From NCBI RefSeq assembly GCF_003031675.1, contig NZ_PYWX01000052.1:1-64000 (forward strand): DNA of 64,000 nucleotides. Reading direction: 5' to 3'. Under the pieces are notes generated by a model, which saw only the letters and a list, made by a program, of their open reading frames with translations, was not told the origin of the DNA and made no database searches. The translations under genes and the position numbers were made by a program. This DNA comes from Pseudomonas palleroniana (lineage in GTDB: Bacteria > Pseudomonadota > Gammaproteobacteria > Pseudomonadales > Pseudomonadaceae). Numbering within the stretch: the stretch's first letter is position 1; each line of letters starts with the position of its first letter. This document shows, in pieces, positions 1-9,231 of the stretch.

Positions 1-123
1 GGGCTTGCTCCCGATGGCGGTGTGTCAGTCACGGTTTCTGAACCTGACACACCGCTATCGGGAGCAAGCCCCCTCCCACAATTTATTCATCGTCCGCTTT
101 ATCGCTTAACTGACAGGCATTAG
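1..123. repeat. Left-truncated MITE-like element with internal REP doublet
   Basis: Bases 1-79 are an inverted pair of the GGGCTTGCTCCCGAT REP unit (a REPIN-like hairpin). It is followed by a tail ending in TTAACTGACAGGCATTAG at about 106-123. The same terminal sequence bounds elements at 22743-22960 and 40614-40795, so this is read as the right end of a third copy whose left end lies outside the window. The base after ATTAG begins GGCAAGCCCCCTCCCAC (124-140), a piece of another REP unit, so this copy also seems to have inserted into a REP sequence. Confidence 0.7.
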
Positions 124-157
124 GGCAAGCCCCCTCCCACATTGACCGGTGCTTATC

Positions 158-943
158 TTAAAAAGCCAGCTTGTAGCCGATGCTCATCAACATGATCGCC
201 AGGCACGGGCGCAGCACGCCGTCCGGGACTTTGCCGGTCATGTGGCTGCCCAGGTAAATGCCGGGCAGCGAGCCCATCAGCAGGAAACCCAGCAGGTGCC
301 AGTCCATGTTGCCCATGCTGGCGTGGCCCAGGCCCGCCACCAGGGTCAGCGGCACGGCGTGGGCGATCTCGGTGCCCACCAGGCGGCGCGTGGCCAGGAA
401 GGGATAGAGGATAAACAGCGCAACGGTGCCCAGGGCGCCGGCGCCGATGGAGGTCAGGGCAACCATGGTGCCGAGGATGGCGCCGGTCACCACCGTGAGC
501 CCGTTCAGGTTGCGCGGGCTCATGTGGTAATCATCGCCGGCATGACGTTGAGCGAAGGCCAACAGGCTTTTCTTGAACAGAATCGCCAGGGCCGTCAGCA
601 GCAACACCACGCCGAGAGCCTGTTTGATCACCGCGTTCATCGCACTGGGATCGGTGTGCAGGCTGGCAAGGAACCACAGGGTCAGCAACACCGCCGGTAC
701 GCTGCCCAGGGTCAGCCAGCCAGTGATGCTCCAGTCGATATTGCGGTTCTTGCTGTGGACCAACACCCCACCGGATTTGGTAATGGCGGCGTACAACAGG
801 TCAGTGCCCACGGCCGTCGCCGGGTTGATGCCGAACCACAGCAGGATCGGCGTCATCAACGAACCACCGCCGACACCGGTCATGCCCACGATAAAACCGA
901 CGATCAGGCCAGCGACGACAAACCCCAGATTACCCACATCCAT
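158..943 (-). CDS. TSUP-family permease (TauE/SafE type)
   Basis: A 261-residue polytopic membrane protein. The N-terminus has the family signature: a hydrophobic helix followed by a glycine-rich GMTGVGGGSLMTPIL stretch at about residues 20-34, and a second related half begins near residue 125 (GAILGTMVALTSIGAGALG). TSUP proteins export or import sulfite, sulfonates or other small organic anions across the inner membrane; the substrate cannot be told from sequence. It starts with ATG at 943 and is monocistronic, with the two-component and methyltransferase genes upstream on the same strand across a 91-base gap. Confidence 0.88.
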   Translation of the reverse strand: MDVGNLGFVVAGLIVGFIVGMTGVGGGSLMTPILLWFGINPATAVGTDLLYAAITKSGGVLVHSKNRNIDWSITGWLTLGSVPAVLLTLWFLASLHTDPSAMNAVIKQALGVVLLLTALAILFKKSLLAFAQRHAGDDYHMSPRNLNGLTVVTGAILGTMVALTSIGAGALGTVALFILYPFLATRRLVGTEIAHAVPLTLVAGLGHASMGNMDWHLLGFLLMGSLPGIYLGSHMTGKVPDGVLRPCLAIMLMSIGYKLAF

Positions 944-1034
944 TACAGCTACCCATGGCCTTATAAATTTCTGGCGGCAGGATAGCGATTTTTCTTATAA
1001 CGACTTATACCAATATGATCTGACTTTATGCCTT

Positions 1035-1805
1035 TTAGCTTAGTCGGTGGCACACGTACGCTTGAGTCTGGTACGGGAACGCCACGCTATCGCGCCCTTG
1101 CAATGCGGGGTGAGTGTCGATCAGCGCCTGCAACTGCGCCCTGACCTTGGCCTTTTCGGCATCGGGCAGCGCGGCGATAAAGCTCACCGACAGGAAACGA
1201 TCCATGATCACTTCCTGCGGGCTGCCCACATGCTGGTAGGGAAAACAGGTGACTTCAGGCGCGGAAAAATACTTGCCGGCGAACGCTTCGCGCCAACGCC
1301 CGGTATGAAAGCGCGGCGTGTCACCTTCATAAGGCGTGATGATTGCAGTGATGGCGGCGACCCAGTCCACCGACTCATCACGCACATTCCACACCAACCC
1401 CAGGCGCCCTCCGGGTTTAAGTACACGGTGGATCTGCGCGAGTGCCGCTTGCGTGGCGAACCAATGAAACGCTTGGGCGCAGACCACTGCGTCGGCGGTG
1501 GCGTCCCCCAGCGGGATCGATTCGGCGGTGCCTTCCACCAGGCGCACATCGGGTAGCGACCTGGCCAACTGCGCCGCCATCGCCGCAATCGGCTCGACGG
1601 CGATCAGCGCAGGCGTCAAGGTGCTGAGCAAGCGGGTGAACTTGCCGGTACCGGCGCCCAGGTCGATCACCGTCGACTGCGGCTCAACCCCCAGCGCCTC
1701 GCCGAGCCAGCCGATGAGTTGCCGTGGGTAGTCGGGCCTGCCCTGGGCGTAGGTGGCAGCCTGGGTCGAGAAGCCCTGCTGGGCAGACGCGTGAACATCG
1801 GTCAT
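1035..1805 (-). CDS. Class I SAM-dependent methyltransferase
   Basis: A 256-residue cytosolic protein of the Methyltransf_11 type. Motif I is VIDLGAGTGKF (about residues 44-54), the acidic motif II is in LIAVEP, and a conserved HWF follows in the CAQAFHWFAT segment. The substrate is unknown; relatives are often annotated as trans-aconitate or ubiquinone-type methyltransferases, which cannot be supported here. The ATG at 1805 is chosen over an upstream in-frame start because GAGGAG lies about 10 bases before it. It lies 35 bases after the histidine kinase gene on the same strand and may be its third cistron. Confidence 0.85.
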   Translation of the reverse strand: MTDVHASAQQGFSTQAATYAQGRPDYPRQLIGWLGEALGVEPQSTVIDLGAGTGKFTRLLSTLTPALIAVEPIAAMAAQLARSLPDVRLVEGTAESIPLGDATADAVVCAQAFHWFATQAALAQIHRVLKPGGRLGLVWNVRDESVDWVAAITAIITPYEGDTPRFHTGRWREAFAGKYFSAPEVTCFPYQHVGSPQEVIMDRFLSVSFIAALPDAEKAKVRAQLQALIDTHPALQGRDSVAFPYQTQAYVCHRLS

Positions 1806-1840
1806 TGTCGAACGCTCCTCAGTCGAATCGGGGAGCCTGA

Positions 1841-3145
1841 TTATGCGCCTGCCGCCGGCAACCACAACCTGAACCGTGCGCCGCCCAAGGGTGAGGCCAA
1901 CGCGGTCAATGTTCCGCCCTGGGCTTCAACGGCGCGCCGGCTGATGGCCAACCCCAGGCCGAAGCCGCCGGTGGCGCGATCGCGGCTGCGGTCCAGGCGA
2001 TAGAACGGTTCGAAAATGCGCTCGCGCTGGTCCAGCGGGATGCCGATACCGTCATCGTCCACGCAGATCTCACAGCCCTTGGGGCACACCTTCACCCCCA
2101 CCTGAATGCGCTTTTCACAATAACGCGTGGCGTTGCGCAGCAGGTTCTGCAACGCGCGGGCGGTGAGGCGTGGGTCAAGGGCGAAACGCTCGACAGCACA
2201 GTCGAGCGCTACATCGATGACGATCTCGGGGTTTTCCATCTCGTCATCGACACTGCCCAGTACGCTGTCGATAAACTCGTCGAGCATCACGTCCACCTGC
2301 TCCGGCAAGTGCGCCGGGTTTTGCAGGCGGCTGTAGGAGAGCAATTCCAGCACCAGTTCATCCAGTTCGCGAATATGCGCCACCAGGCTTTGCAAGCGTT
2401 CGCGGCTGGCCTGGGGCAAGTCTTCGGACAAGGCCAGCGCCAAGCCGAAATCCAGGCGCGTCAGCGGCGTGCGCAGCTCGTGGGAGACCGCATTGAGCAG
2501 GTCGCGTTGCTGGTTGAGCAAGTGTTCGATGTCATCGGCCATGGTATCGAACACCGACGCCAGGCTGCCGATGTTGGAGCTGGGCGGAATGTGCGTTCGC
2601 TCACTGAGGTTCCCCCTGCCCAGGTGCGCAGCCGTGGTTTTCAGGCGCTCCAGGTCACGCCAGTGCGGGCGCAGCCAGACCAGCAGGCAGGCCAGCAGCG
2701 CAGCGCCGATCAACACATTCATCGACCAGTACAGCAGGTTCATGTCCATCGGGTCGGGCGGAACGGTCAGCTTGACCACGAACTGCTGGTTGATCGGTGA
2801 ACTGATGTCCTCGACCCACCCCCACTCCCCCAGGCGAATCACCGGCTTGCCTTGCTCGAACAGCTTCTCCTCCTCGGGCGTGTAGCTGGCGTCCTGGCGC
2901 AACAGCAATTGCACCTTGAGCGGGGCAAAGTCGCGGCCGAGCTGCTCGGTGACCTGCGACCAGCGCTCCACCGGCGCTCGCAGGTATTGCTTGACGATAA
3001 GTGCTTGCTGGCCACGGGTCTGTTCGACGTTGTAGTCCATGTAGCGATGTTCGAACAACTGGATGACCAGCTTGGGAATCAGGAAGATCGCCGCGCTGTA
3101 GGTGACGATGGTGATCAGGTAGAGACGAATCAGCACACGGAACAT
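1841..3145 (-). CDS. Sensor histidine kinase, RstB-like
   Basis: A 434-residue inner-membrane kinase. One N-terminal helix (about 5-28) precedes a periplasmic sensor region, a second helix lies near 137-158, then a HAMP segment, a HisKA dimerisation helix with the phosphoacceptor in NAVSHELRTPLTRL (about residue 222), and a C-terminal HATPase with N box (LQNLLRNATRY), G1 box (DDDGIGI) and G2 box (GGFGLGLAI). Periplasmic size and HisKA sequence resemble E. coli RstB. Only 3 bases separate it from the response regulator gene, so it is a co-transcribed pair. The signal is unknown. Confidence 0.9.
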   Translation of the reverse strand: MFRVLIRLYLITIVTYSAAIFLIPKLVIQLFEHRYMDYNVEQTRGQQALIVKQYLRAPVERWSQVTEQLGRDFAPLKVQLLLRQDASYTPEEEKLFEQGKPVIRLGEWGWVEDISSPINQQFVVKLTVPPDPMDMNLLYWSMNVLIGAALLACLLVWLRPHWRDLERLKTTAAHLGRGNLSERTHIPPSSNIGSLASVFDTMADDIEHLLNQQRDLLNAVSHELRTPLTRLDFGLALALSEDLPQASRERLQSLVAHIRELDELVLELLSYSRLQNPAHLPEQVDVMLDEFIDSVLGSVDDEMENPEIVIDVALDCAVERFALDPRLTARALQNLLRNATRYCEKRIQVGVKVCPKGCEICVDDDGIGIPLDQRERIFEPFYRLDRSRDRATGGFGLGLAISRRAVEAQGGTLTALASPLGGARFRLWLPAAGA

Positions 3146-3148
3146 GAA

Positions 3149-3850
3149 TCAGCATTCCCACTCGGAACGGCTGAACAGGTAACCCTTGCCCCACACCGTC
3201 TTGATCTTGCGCGCCTCACCGGCATGGTCGTCGAACTTGCGACGCAGTTTGGAGATGGCCACGTCCACCGAGCGGTCGGTGCCATTGAATTCGATACCGC
3301 GCAGGCGTTGCAGGATCTGGTCGCGGCTGAGCACTTCGCCGGCATGCCGGGCCAGTACCACCAGCAGGTTGTATTCACCGCTGGACAGCTCCACCGGCTG
3401 CTCGCGCCAGGTCACCGTGCGTTCGGACAGGTCGATACACAGGTTGCCCATGATGATCTGGTCATTGGCCATCTGCGGTTCGGACAGGCTGCTGCGGCGC
3501 AGCAAGGTGCGCACACGGGCAAGCAGTACACGCGGCTCGCAGGGTTTGGTGACGTAGTCGTCGGCGCCCATTTCCAGGCCCAGGACCTGGTCGTGGCTGT
3601 CGTCGCGGGCGGTCAGCATCAGGATCGGCAGGCCCGCCGAGTCGGCGCGCAGCAGACGGCACACTTGCAGGCCGTCGAGACCGGGCAGCATCAGGTCGAG
3701 AATCACCAGGTCCGGCGGGTTGAGACGTGCACGTTCACGTACATGGTCGCCACGGCTGAGCACGCTGACGTGGTAGCCGTTGCGTTCCAGGTAGCTGGCA
3801 ATCAGTTCCGAGAGTGCGACGTCGTCTTCCACCAGAAGGATGTTGGGCAT
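3149..3850 (-). CDS. OmpR-family response regulator, RstA-like
   Basis: A 233-residue two-domain regulator. The receiver domain (about 1-117) has the acidic pocket in VEDD, the phosphoacceptor aspartate in LVILDLMLPGLDG (about residue 52) and the conserved Lys in DDYVTKP. The C-terminal winged helix (about 135-230) ends with the DRSVDVAISKLRRKF and TVWGKGYLF motifs. Similarity to E. coli RstA runs along the full length. It is transcribed divergently from the RND efflux genes at 4139, the usual layout for a local pump regulator, so control of that pump is a reasonable inference but is not shown. Confidence 0.92.
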   Translation of the reverse strand: MPNILLVEDDVALSELIASYLERNGYHVSVLSRGDHVRERARLNPPDLVILDLMLPGLDGLQVCRLLRADSAGLPILMLTARDDSHDQVLGLEMGADDYVTKPCEPRVLLARVRTLLRRSSLSEPQMANDQIIMGNLCIDLSERTVTWREQPVELSSGEYNLLVVLARHAGEVLSRDQILQRLRGIEFNGTDRSVDVAISKLRRKFDDHAGEARKIKTVWGKGYLFSRSEWEC

Positions 3851-3895
3851 AAAGGTGTTTCCAGAAAATACAGTATTGGTCGAACAAAAATCCCA

Positions 3896-3984
3896 TGTGG
3901 GAGGGGGCTTGCTCCCGATAGCAGTGGTTCAGCGCCGCCTATTTCAGCTGATACACCGCCATCGGGAGCAAGCCCCCTTCCACA
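3896..3984. repeat. REP doublet (REPIN-like) between regulator and efflux genes
   Basis: TGTGGGAGGGGGCTTGCTCC on the left is answered by its near-exact reverse complement on the right, giving an 89-base hairpin-forming inverted pair. It belongs to the same family as the copies at 1, 14407 and 57906. It lies in the divergent promoter region of the response regulator and efflux operons. Confidence 0.9.
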
Positions 3985-4138
3985 TCGGATCTCCCGTGCC
4001 GGCAAGGTTGTGCAAGGATATACGCCCGCGGCGCCGAGCGCGCCGCACCTTACATTTCTTCACAGACACGCTACACAGCTTCACAGCACCACGGCGCAGG
4101 TGACCTTAGGATGCAGCCGTCATTATTGGGATAAGAGC

Positions 4139-5293
4139 ATGTCGAAGAATCTGTTTGCGCCGTTTTGCCTGCTGGCCCTGACGCTGGCCCTCAGCGCTTG
4201 CGGCAACTCGGCGGACGAAGCGCCGGAAATGCCCCTGGCCAAAGTCCGCATTGAAACCCTGCAGGCCAAGCCCCTCTCCATTACCAGCGAGTTGAGCGGG
4301 CGCATCGCCGCCCCGCGAATTGCCGAGGTGCGTGCGCGAGTGGCCGGCGTGGTAATGCAACGGGTGTTCAAGGAGGGTCATGACGTCAAACAGGGCGACG
4401 TGCTGTTTCGCATCGATCCGGCACCGTTCAAGGCCGACCTGGACAGTGCCCAGGCCAACCTGAGCAAAGCCGAGGCCAATGCCTTCCAGGCTCGCTTGCA
4501 GGAACAGCGCTACAGCCAGTTGGTCGACGGCAACGCCATCAGCGCCCAGGACTACGACAATGCCCGCGCCAACCTGCGCCAGACCAATGCCGAAGTCGCC
4601 GCTAACAAGGCGGCCGTCGAACGCGCCCGGCTGAACCTGGGCTATGCCACCGTGACCGCGCCGATTTCCGGACGTATTGGCCGCGCCTTGGTGACCGAAG
4701 GCGCACTGGTCGGCCAGAACGAAGCCACGCCCCTGGCGATCATCCAGCAACTGGACCCGATCCACGCCGACCTGACGCAGTCCACCCGTGAGCTGAATGA
4801 CCTGCGCCGCGCCTTCCGCGCCGGCAGTCTGAAGCAGGTCGGCCAGGACCAGGCCAAGGCCACGCTGATCCAGGATGACGGCAGCCCGTACCCGCTGCCG
4901 GGCAAATTGCTGTTTACCGACATCAGCGTCGATCCGGGCACCGGGCAGATCACCCTGCGCAGTGAGTTCCCCAACCCGAACCTCGACCTGCTGCCCGGCA
5001 GCTTTGTACGGGTGCGCCTGGAACAGGCCGTCGACAAGCAAGGCATCAGCGTGCCGCAACGCGCCATTACCCGTGACAGCGCCGGCATACCGATGGTGCT
5101 GCTGTTGGATGCCGAACAGACCGTCAGCCAGCAACCCGTGGAGTTGGGCGCCGTGATCGAGGACCGCTGGGTCGTCAGCAGTGGCCTCAAGCCCGGCGAT
5201 CGCATCGTCGTCGAAGGGCTGCAACATGCGCGCCCCGGTGAAAAAGTCGAAGTGGATGACAGCCCTGCCTCGGGCCGTCTCGTAAAGGAATAA
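4139..5293 (+). CDS. RND efflux periplasmic adaptor lipoprotein
   Basis: A 384-residue membrane fusion protein. It begins with a lipoprotein signal peptide whose lipobox is LSAC (Cys near residue 21). Then come the lipoyl half-motifs (VRARVAGVVMQRVF and RIDPAPFKADL), a long alpha-hairpin (about 85-150), the second lipoyl half (ATVTAPISGRIGRALVTEGALVG) and beta-barrel/membrane-proximal domains. It bridges the inner-membrane pump to an outer-membrane channel. An in-frame open stretch runs far upstream, but this ATG directly precedes the signal peptide and is the credible start. The transporter gene follows after 6 bases. Confidence 0.92.
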   Translation: MSKNLFAPFCLLALTLALSACGNSADEAPEMPLAKVRIETLQAKPLSITSELSGRIAAPRIAEVRARVAGVVMQRVFKEGHDVKQGDVLFRIDPAPFKADLDSAQANLSKAEANAFQARLQEQRYSQLVDGNAISAQDYDNARANLRQTNAEVAANKAAVERARLNLGYATVTAPISGRIGRALVTEGALVGQNEATPLAIIQQLDPIHADLTQSTRELNDLRRAFRAGSLKQVGQDQAKATLIQDDGSPYPLPGKLLFTDISVDPGTGQITLRSEFPNPNLDLLPGSFVRVRLEQAVDKQGISVPQRAITRDSAGIPMVLLLDAEQTVSQQPVELGAVIEDRWVVSSGLKPGDRIVVEGLQHARPGEKVEVDDSPASGRLVKE

Positions 5294-5299
5294 CCCGCC

Positions 5300-8200
5300 A
5301 TGCCGCAGTTCTTTATTGACCGCCCGATCTTCGCCTGGGTGGTCGCCCTGTTCATCCTGCTGGCCGGCGCAATCGCCATCCCGCAGTTGCCGGTGGCGCA
5401 GTACCCCAACGTCGCACCGCCGAAGGTGGAAATCTACGCGGTGTACCCGGGCGCCTCGGCCCAGACCCTGGACGAAAGCGTGGTCAGCCTGATCGAGCAG
5501 GAGCTCAACGGCGCCGACCACCTGCTGTACTTCGAATCCCAGAGCAGCCTCGGCTCGGCGACGATCACCGCGACCTTCCAGCCGGGCACCAACCCGGAAA
5601 TGGCCCAGGTAGACGTGCAGAACCGTCTCAAGGCGGTAGAGTCGCGCCTGCCGCAGGCGGTGACCCAGCAAGGCTTGCAGGTGGAAAAAGTCTCTGCAGG
5701 CTTCCTGCTGCTGGTGACCCTGACGTCCAACGACGGCAAGCTCGACGACGTGGCACTCAGCGATTACCTGGCGCGCAACGTAATGAACGAACTCAAGCGC
5801 CTGGACGGTGTGGGCAAGGCCCAACTGTATGGTGCCGAGCGCGCCATGCGGATCTGGATCGACCCGCAGAAGCTGATCGGCTTCAACCTCACGCCGGCCG
5901 ACGTCAACGCCGCGATCAGCGCGCAGAACGCGCAGGTTTCGGCGGGCAGCCTGGGCGATTTGCCGGGGACCAGGACCCAGGAAATCACCGCAGCGATTCT
6001 GGTCAAGGGCCAGCTGTCGACGCCGGCGGAATTCGCCGACATCGTGCTTAAAGCCAACCCGGACGGCTCCACCGTGCGCATCGGAGATGTGGCGCGGGTG
6101 GAAATCGGCAGCCAGGAATACCAGTTTTCCACACGCCTGAACGGCAAGCCGTCCACTGCGGTCAGCGTGCAGCTGTCACCCGGCGCCAACGCCCTGAACA
6201 CCGCGACCCTGGTGCGGGCGAAGATGGATGAGCTGTCGCGTTACTTCCCGGCCAACGTGGAATACAAGATCCCGTACGACACCTCGCCGTTCGTCAAGGT
6301 CTCGATCACCAAGGTGGTCTACACCCTGCTGGAAGCCATGGCGCTGGTGTTTGCGGTGATGTTCCTGTTCCTGCAGAACGTGCGCTACACCTTGATCCCG
6401 ACCCTGGTGGTGCCGATTGCCTTGATGGGTACTTTTGCGACCATGCTGTTGCTGGGGTTCTCGATCAACGTGCTGACCATGTTCGGCATGGTACTGGCCA
6501 TCGGCATCCTGGTGGACGATGCGATTGTGGTGGTCGAGAACGTCGAGCGCATCATGGCCACCGAGGGCCTGTCGCCCAAGGAGGCAACGCGCAAGGCCAT
6601 GGGCCAGATCACCGGCGCGATTGTCGGCATCACTCTGGTGCTGGTCGCGGTGTTCCTGCCGATGGCGTTCATGCCGGGTTCGGTGGGGGTGATCTACCAG
6701 CAATTCTCGCTGTCGATGGCCACCTCGATCCTGTTCTCGGCGTTTCTGGCCCTGACCTTGACGCCCGCCTTGTGCGCGACCCTGCTCAAGCCGATTGCCA
6801 AGGGGGAACACCACACCAAGGGCGGTTTTTTCGGCTGGTTCAACCGGCGCTTTGAAAACCTCACCGACCGCTACGAAGGCTGGGTGGCCTACGCGCTCAA
6901 GCGCAGCGGCCGCTATTTGCTGATCTACGTGGTATTGCTGGTGGGCCTGGGGTGGATGTTCAGCCGCCTGCCCTCCTCGTTCCTGCCGGTGGAAGACCAG
7001 GGCTACACCATCACCGATATCCAACTGCCGCCGGGTGCGAGCAAGAACCGCACGGTGCAGGTGGCCGAGCAGATCGAAGCACACAACGCCGAAGAACCTG
7101 GGGTGGGTGATACCACCATGATCATGGGTTTCAGTTTCTCCGGTTCCGGGCAGAACGCGGCGTTGGCGTTTACCACGCTCAAGGATTGGTCGGAACGTGG
7201 CAGCGATGACGCTGCCGCATCGATTGCCGAGCGCGCCAACATGGCCTTCACCGAACTCAAGGACGCCGTTGCCTACGCGATCCTGCCCCCGCCGGTCGAT
7301 GGCCTGGGCACCTCCAGCGGTTTCGAGTTCCGTTTGCAGGACCGCGGTGGCGTCGGCCATGCCGGCTTGATGGCGGCCCGCACCGAGCTGCTGGCGGCGG
7401 CGGAAAAAAGCCCGATCCTGGCCAACGTACGCGAAAGCGCCCTGGCCGAAGCGCCTCAAGTGCAGTTGCAGGTGGACCGCAAGCGAGCCAACGCCTTGGG
7501 CGTTGCGTTCGCCGATGTGGGTAATGTGTTGTCCTCGGCCGTCGGCTCGGCCTATATCAACGACTTCCCCAACCAGGGCCGCATGCAGCGGGTGGTGGTG
7601 CAGGCCGAAGGCGACCAGCGCAGCCAGGTGGCGGACTTGATGAAGATCAACGTACGCAACAACGCCGGGAAGATGGTGCCCCTGTCGGCCTTTGTCGAAG
7701 CCAAATGGACTCAGGGGCCGACGCAGTTGACGCGCTACAACGGTTACCCGGCCATCGCCATCAGTGGTGAACCGGCGCCGGGTCACAGTACCGGCGAGGC
7801 CATGCAAGAGATCCAGCGCCTGGTCAGCCAACTGCCGGCGGGCCTGGGCCAGGAATGGACGGGGCTGTCGTTGCAGGAGCGCTTGTCCGGCTCCCAGGCG
7901 CCGCTGCTGCTTGGCCTGTCGCTGCTGATCGTGTTCCTGTGCCTGGCGGCGCTGTACGAAAGCTGGTCGATCCCGACCTCGGTATTGCTGGTGGTGCCGC
8001 TGGGTGTGCTTGGCGCGGTCGTGGCCGTGGCCTTGCGCGGCATGCCCAACGATGTGTTCTTCAAGGTGGGCCTGATCACCATCATCGGCCTGTCGGCGAA
8101 GAACGCGATCTTGATCATCGAGTTCGCCAAGGACCTGTACCAGCAGGGCGACGATCTGATCGACGCCACCTTGAAGGCTGCGCGGTTGCGCCTGCGGCCG

Positions 8201-8392
8201 ATCATCATGACGTCGCTGGCGTTCATTCTCGGCGTGGTGCCGCTGGCGATTGCCACCGGTGCCAGTTCGGCGAGCCAGCAGGCGATTGGTACGGGGGTGA
8301 TCGGCGGAATGATCACAGCGACATTGGCGGTGGTGTTTGTGCCGGTGTTCTTTGTGGTGGTCATGAAGTTGGTGCGCAAGCGCAGCAGCTAG
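5300..8392 (+). CDS. RND multidrug efflux transporter (HAE1 family)
   Basis: A 1030-residue proton-driven inner-membrane pump of the MexB/AcrB class. It starts with the canonical FFIDRPIFAWVVALFI first helix. The proton-relay aspartates are in GILVDDAIVVVENVER (about residue 406), and the second half repeats the topology (KVGLITIIGLSAKNAILIIEF). Length is typical. No outer-membrane factor gene follows, so it presumably uses an OprM-type channel encoded elsewhere. Substrate range cannot be predicted. It forms an operon with the adaptor at 4139. Confidence 0.95.
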   Translation: MPQFFIDRPIFAWVVALFILLAGAIAIPQLPVAQYPNVAPPKVEIYAVYPGASAQTLDESVVSLIEQELNGADHLLYFESQSSLGSATITATFQPGTNPEMAQVDVQNRLKAVESRLPQAVTQQGLQVEKVSAGFLLLVTLTSNDGKLDDVALSDYLARNVMNELKRLDGVGKAQLYGAERAMRIWIDPQKLIGFNLTPADVNAAISAQNAQVSAGSLGDLPGTRTQEITAAILVKGQLSTPAEFADIVLKANPDGSTVRIGDVARVEIGSQEYQFSTRLNGKPSTAVSVQLSPGANALNTATLVRAKMDELSRYFPANVEYKIPYDTSPFVKVSITKVVYTLLEAMALVFAVMFLFLQNVRYTLIPTLVVPIALMGTFATMLLLGFSINVLTMFGMVLAIGILVDDAIVVVENVERIMATEGLSPKEATRKAMGQITGAIVGITLVLVAVFLPMAFMPGSVGVIYQQFSLSMATSILFSAFLALTLTPALCATLLKPIAKGEHHTKGGFFGWFNRRFENLTDRYEGWVAYALKRSGRYLLIYVVLLVGLGWMFSRLPSSFLPVEDQGYTITDIQLPPGASKNRTVQVAEQIEAHNAEEPGVGDTTMIMGFSFSGSGQNAALAFTTLKDWSERGSDDAAASIAERANMAFTELKDAVAYAILPPPVDGLGTSSGFEFRLQDRGGVGHAGLMAARTELLAAAEKSPILANVRESALAEAPQVQLQVDRKRANALGVAFADVGNVLSSAVGSAYINDFPNQGRMQRVVVQAEGDQRSQVADLMKINVRNNAGKMVPLSAFVEAKWTQGPTQLTRYNGYPAIAISGEPAPGHSTGEAMQEIQRLVSQLPAGLGQEWTGLSLQERLSGSQAPLLLGLSLLIVFLCLAALYESWSIPTSVLLVVPLGVLGAVVAVALRGMPNDVFFKVGLITIIGLSAKNAILIIEFAKDLYQQGDDLIDATLKAARLRLRPIIMTSLAFILGVVPLAIATGASSASQQAIGTGVIGGMITATLAVVFVPVFFVVVMKLVRKRSS

Positions 8393-8396
8393 CTCT

Positions 8397-8457
8397 AAGC
8401 TTCAAGCGGAAAGCAAAACAGGCTTGTTTCTAACTTGTCGCTTACCGCTTGAAGCTT
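8397..8457. repeat. Inverted repeat, possible terminator of the efflux operon
   Basis: AAGCTTCAAGCGG (8397-8409) is the exact reverse complement of CCGCTTGAAGCTT (8445-8457), with a 35-base loop. It sits 4 bases after the RND stop codon. It looks like a dispersed palindromic repeat rather than a classical U-tract terminator. Confidence 0.7.
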
Positions 8458-8506
8458 GCAGCGGCGCAACCTATGGTGCTCATCTCTCCCCCGATTCGTG
8501 AGCGCC

Positions 8507-9148
8507 ATGCCCTTTCTAGCCCGCACCCACCCTCGCCTCTCCACCGCCGCTGTAATGGGCATTGCGGTGGGCATCCTGGCACCGTCCGACACCCTCCTGG
8601 GCAAAATCCTCATCGGCTGGAACGCCGGCGTGTGGACCTATCTGGTCCTGATGCTGTGGCTGACCATCCGCGCCAAGGCCCCGGATGTAAAACGCATCGC
8701 GGAAATCGAGGATGAAAACGCCGGCCTTGTGCTGTTCATGGTCTGCATCGCGGCCATCGCCAGCCTCGCCGCCATCACGTTCGAGCTGATCGGCAGTAAA
8801 GACCTGGCCCCCACCGAGCGTCTGTTGCATTACGGCTTCACCGGGTTGACGGTCATCGGCTCGTGGTTGTTGATCGGGGTGATTTTCAGCGTGCACTACG
8901 CTCGCCTCTATTACACCTGGGAGGGCAAGGAGCCGGCACTGCGCTTTGCCGAAGGGCTGCTCACGCCGAACTATTGGGACTTCCTGTATTTCTCCTTCAC
9001 CATCGGCGTGGCGGTGCAGACGTCCGATGTGGGCGTGGCCACGCGCAGCCTGCGCAAGGTGGTGCTGGGGCAATCGTTGATCGGGTTTCTGTTCAATACG
9101 GCGATTCTCGGTTTCTCGATCAACATTGCCGCCGGGCTGTTCGGCTAA
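8507..9148 (+). CDS. DUF1345 family membrane protein
   Basis: A 213-residue integral membrane protein with about five hydrophobic helices and the family-typical segments [12 protein letters not shown] and [23 protein letters not shown]. The family is widespread in proteobacteria and has no assigned function. The ATG at 8507 is preferred over an upstream in-frame ATG at 8456 because the family begins near this residue. It is separated from the efflux operon by a palindromic repeat and is probably transcribed alone. Confidence 0.85.
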   Translation: MPFLARTHPRLSTAAVMGIAVGILAPSDTLLGKILIGWNAGVWTYLVLMLWLTIRAKAPDVKRIAEIEDENAGLVLFMVCIAAIASLAAITFELIGSKDLAPTERLLHYGFTGLTVIGSWLLIGVIFSVHYARLYYTWEGKEPALRFAEGLLTPNYWDFLYFSFTIGVAVQTSDVGVATRSLRKVVLGQSLIGFLFNTAILGFSINIAAGLFG

Positions 9149-9185
9149 GCAAATCCTTGACGATTCTCCTGGTTTGATGGTTTCC

Positions 9186-9199
9186 TGAAACCGGTTTCA
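9186..9199. promoter_or_regulatory. PtxS-type operator upstream of ptxS
   Basis: A perfect 14-base palindrome TGAAACCGGTTTCA, 32 bases before the ptxS start. It is identical to the operator at 10286 and to the site described for PtxS in Pseudomonas. Its position implies autoregulation. Confidence 0.92.
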
Positions 9200-9231
9200 G
9201 CCCTACCCATAAAAATAGCAGGTCAAAGACC

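Noticed and set aside
2852-4138. Long in-frame upstream extension of the adaptor lipoprotein
   Set aside because: It is antisense to the two-component genes; the lipoprotein signal peptide fixes the start at 4139.
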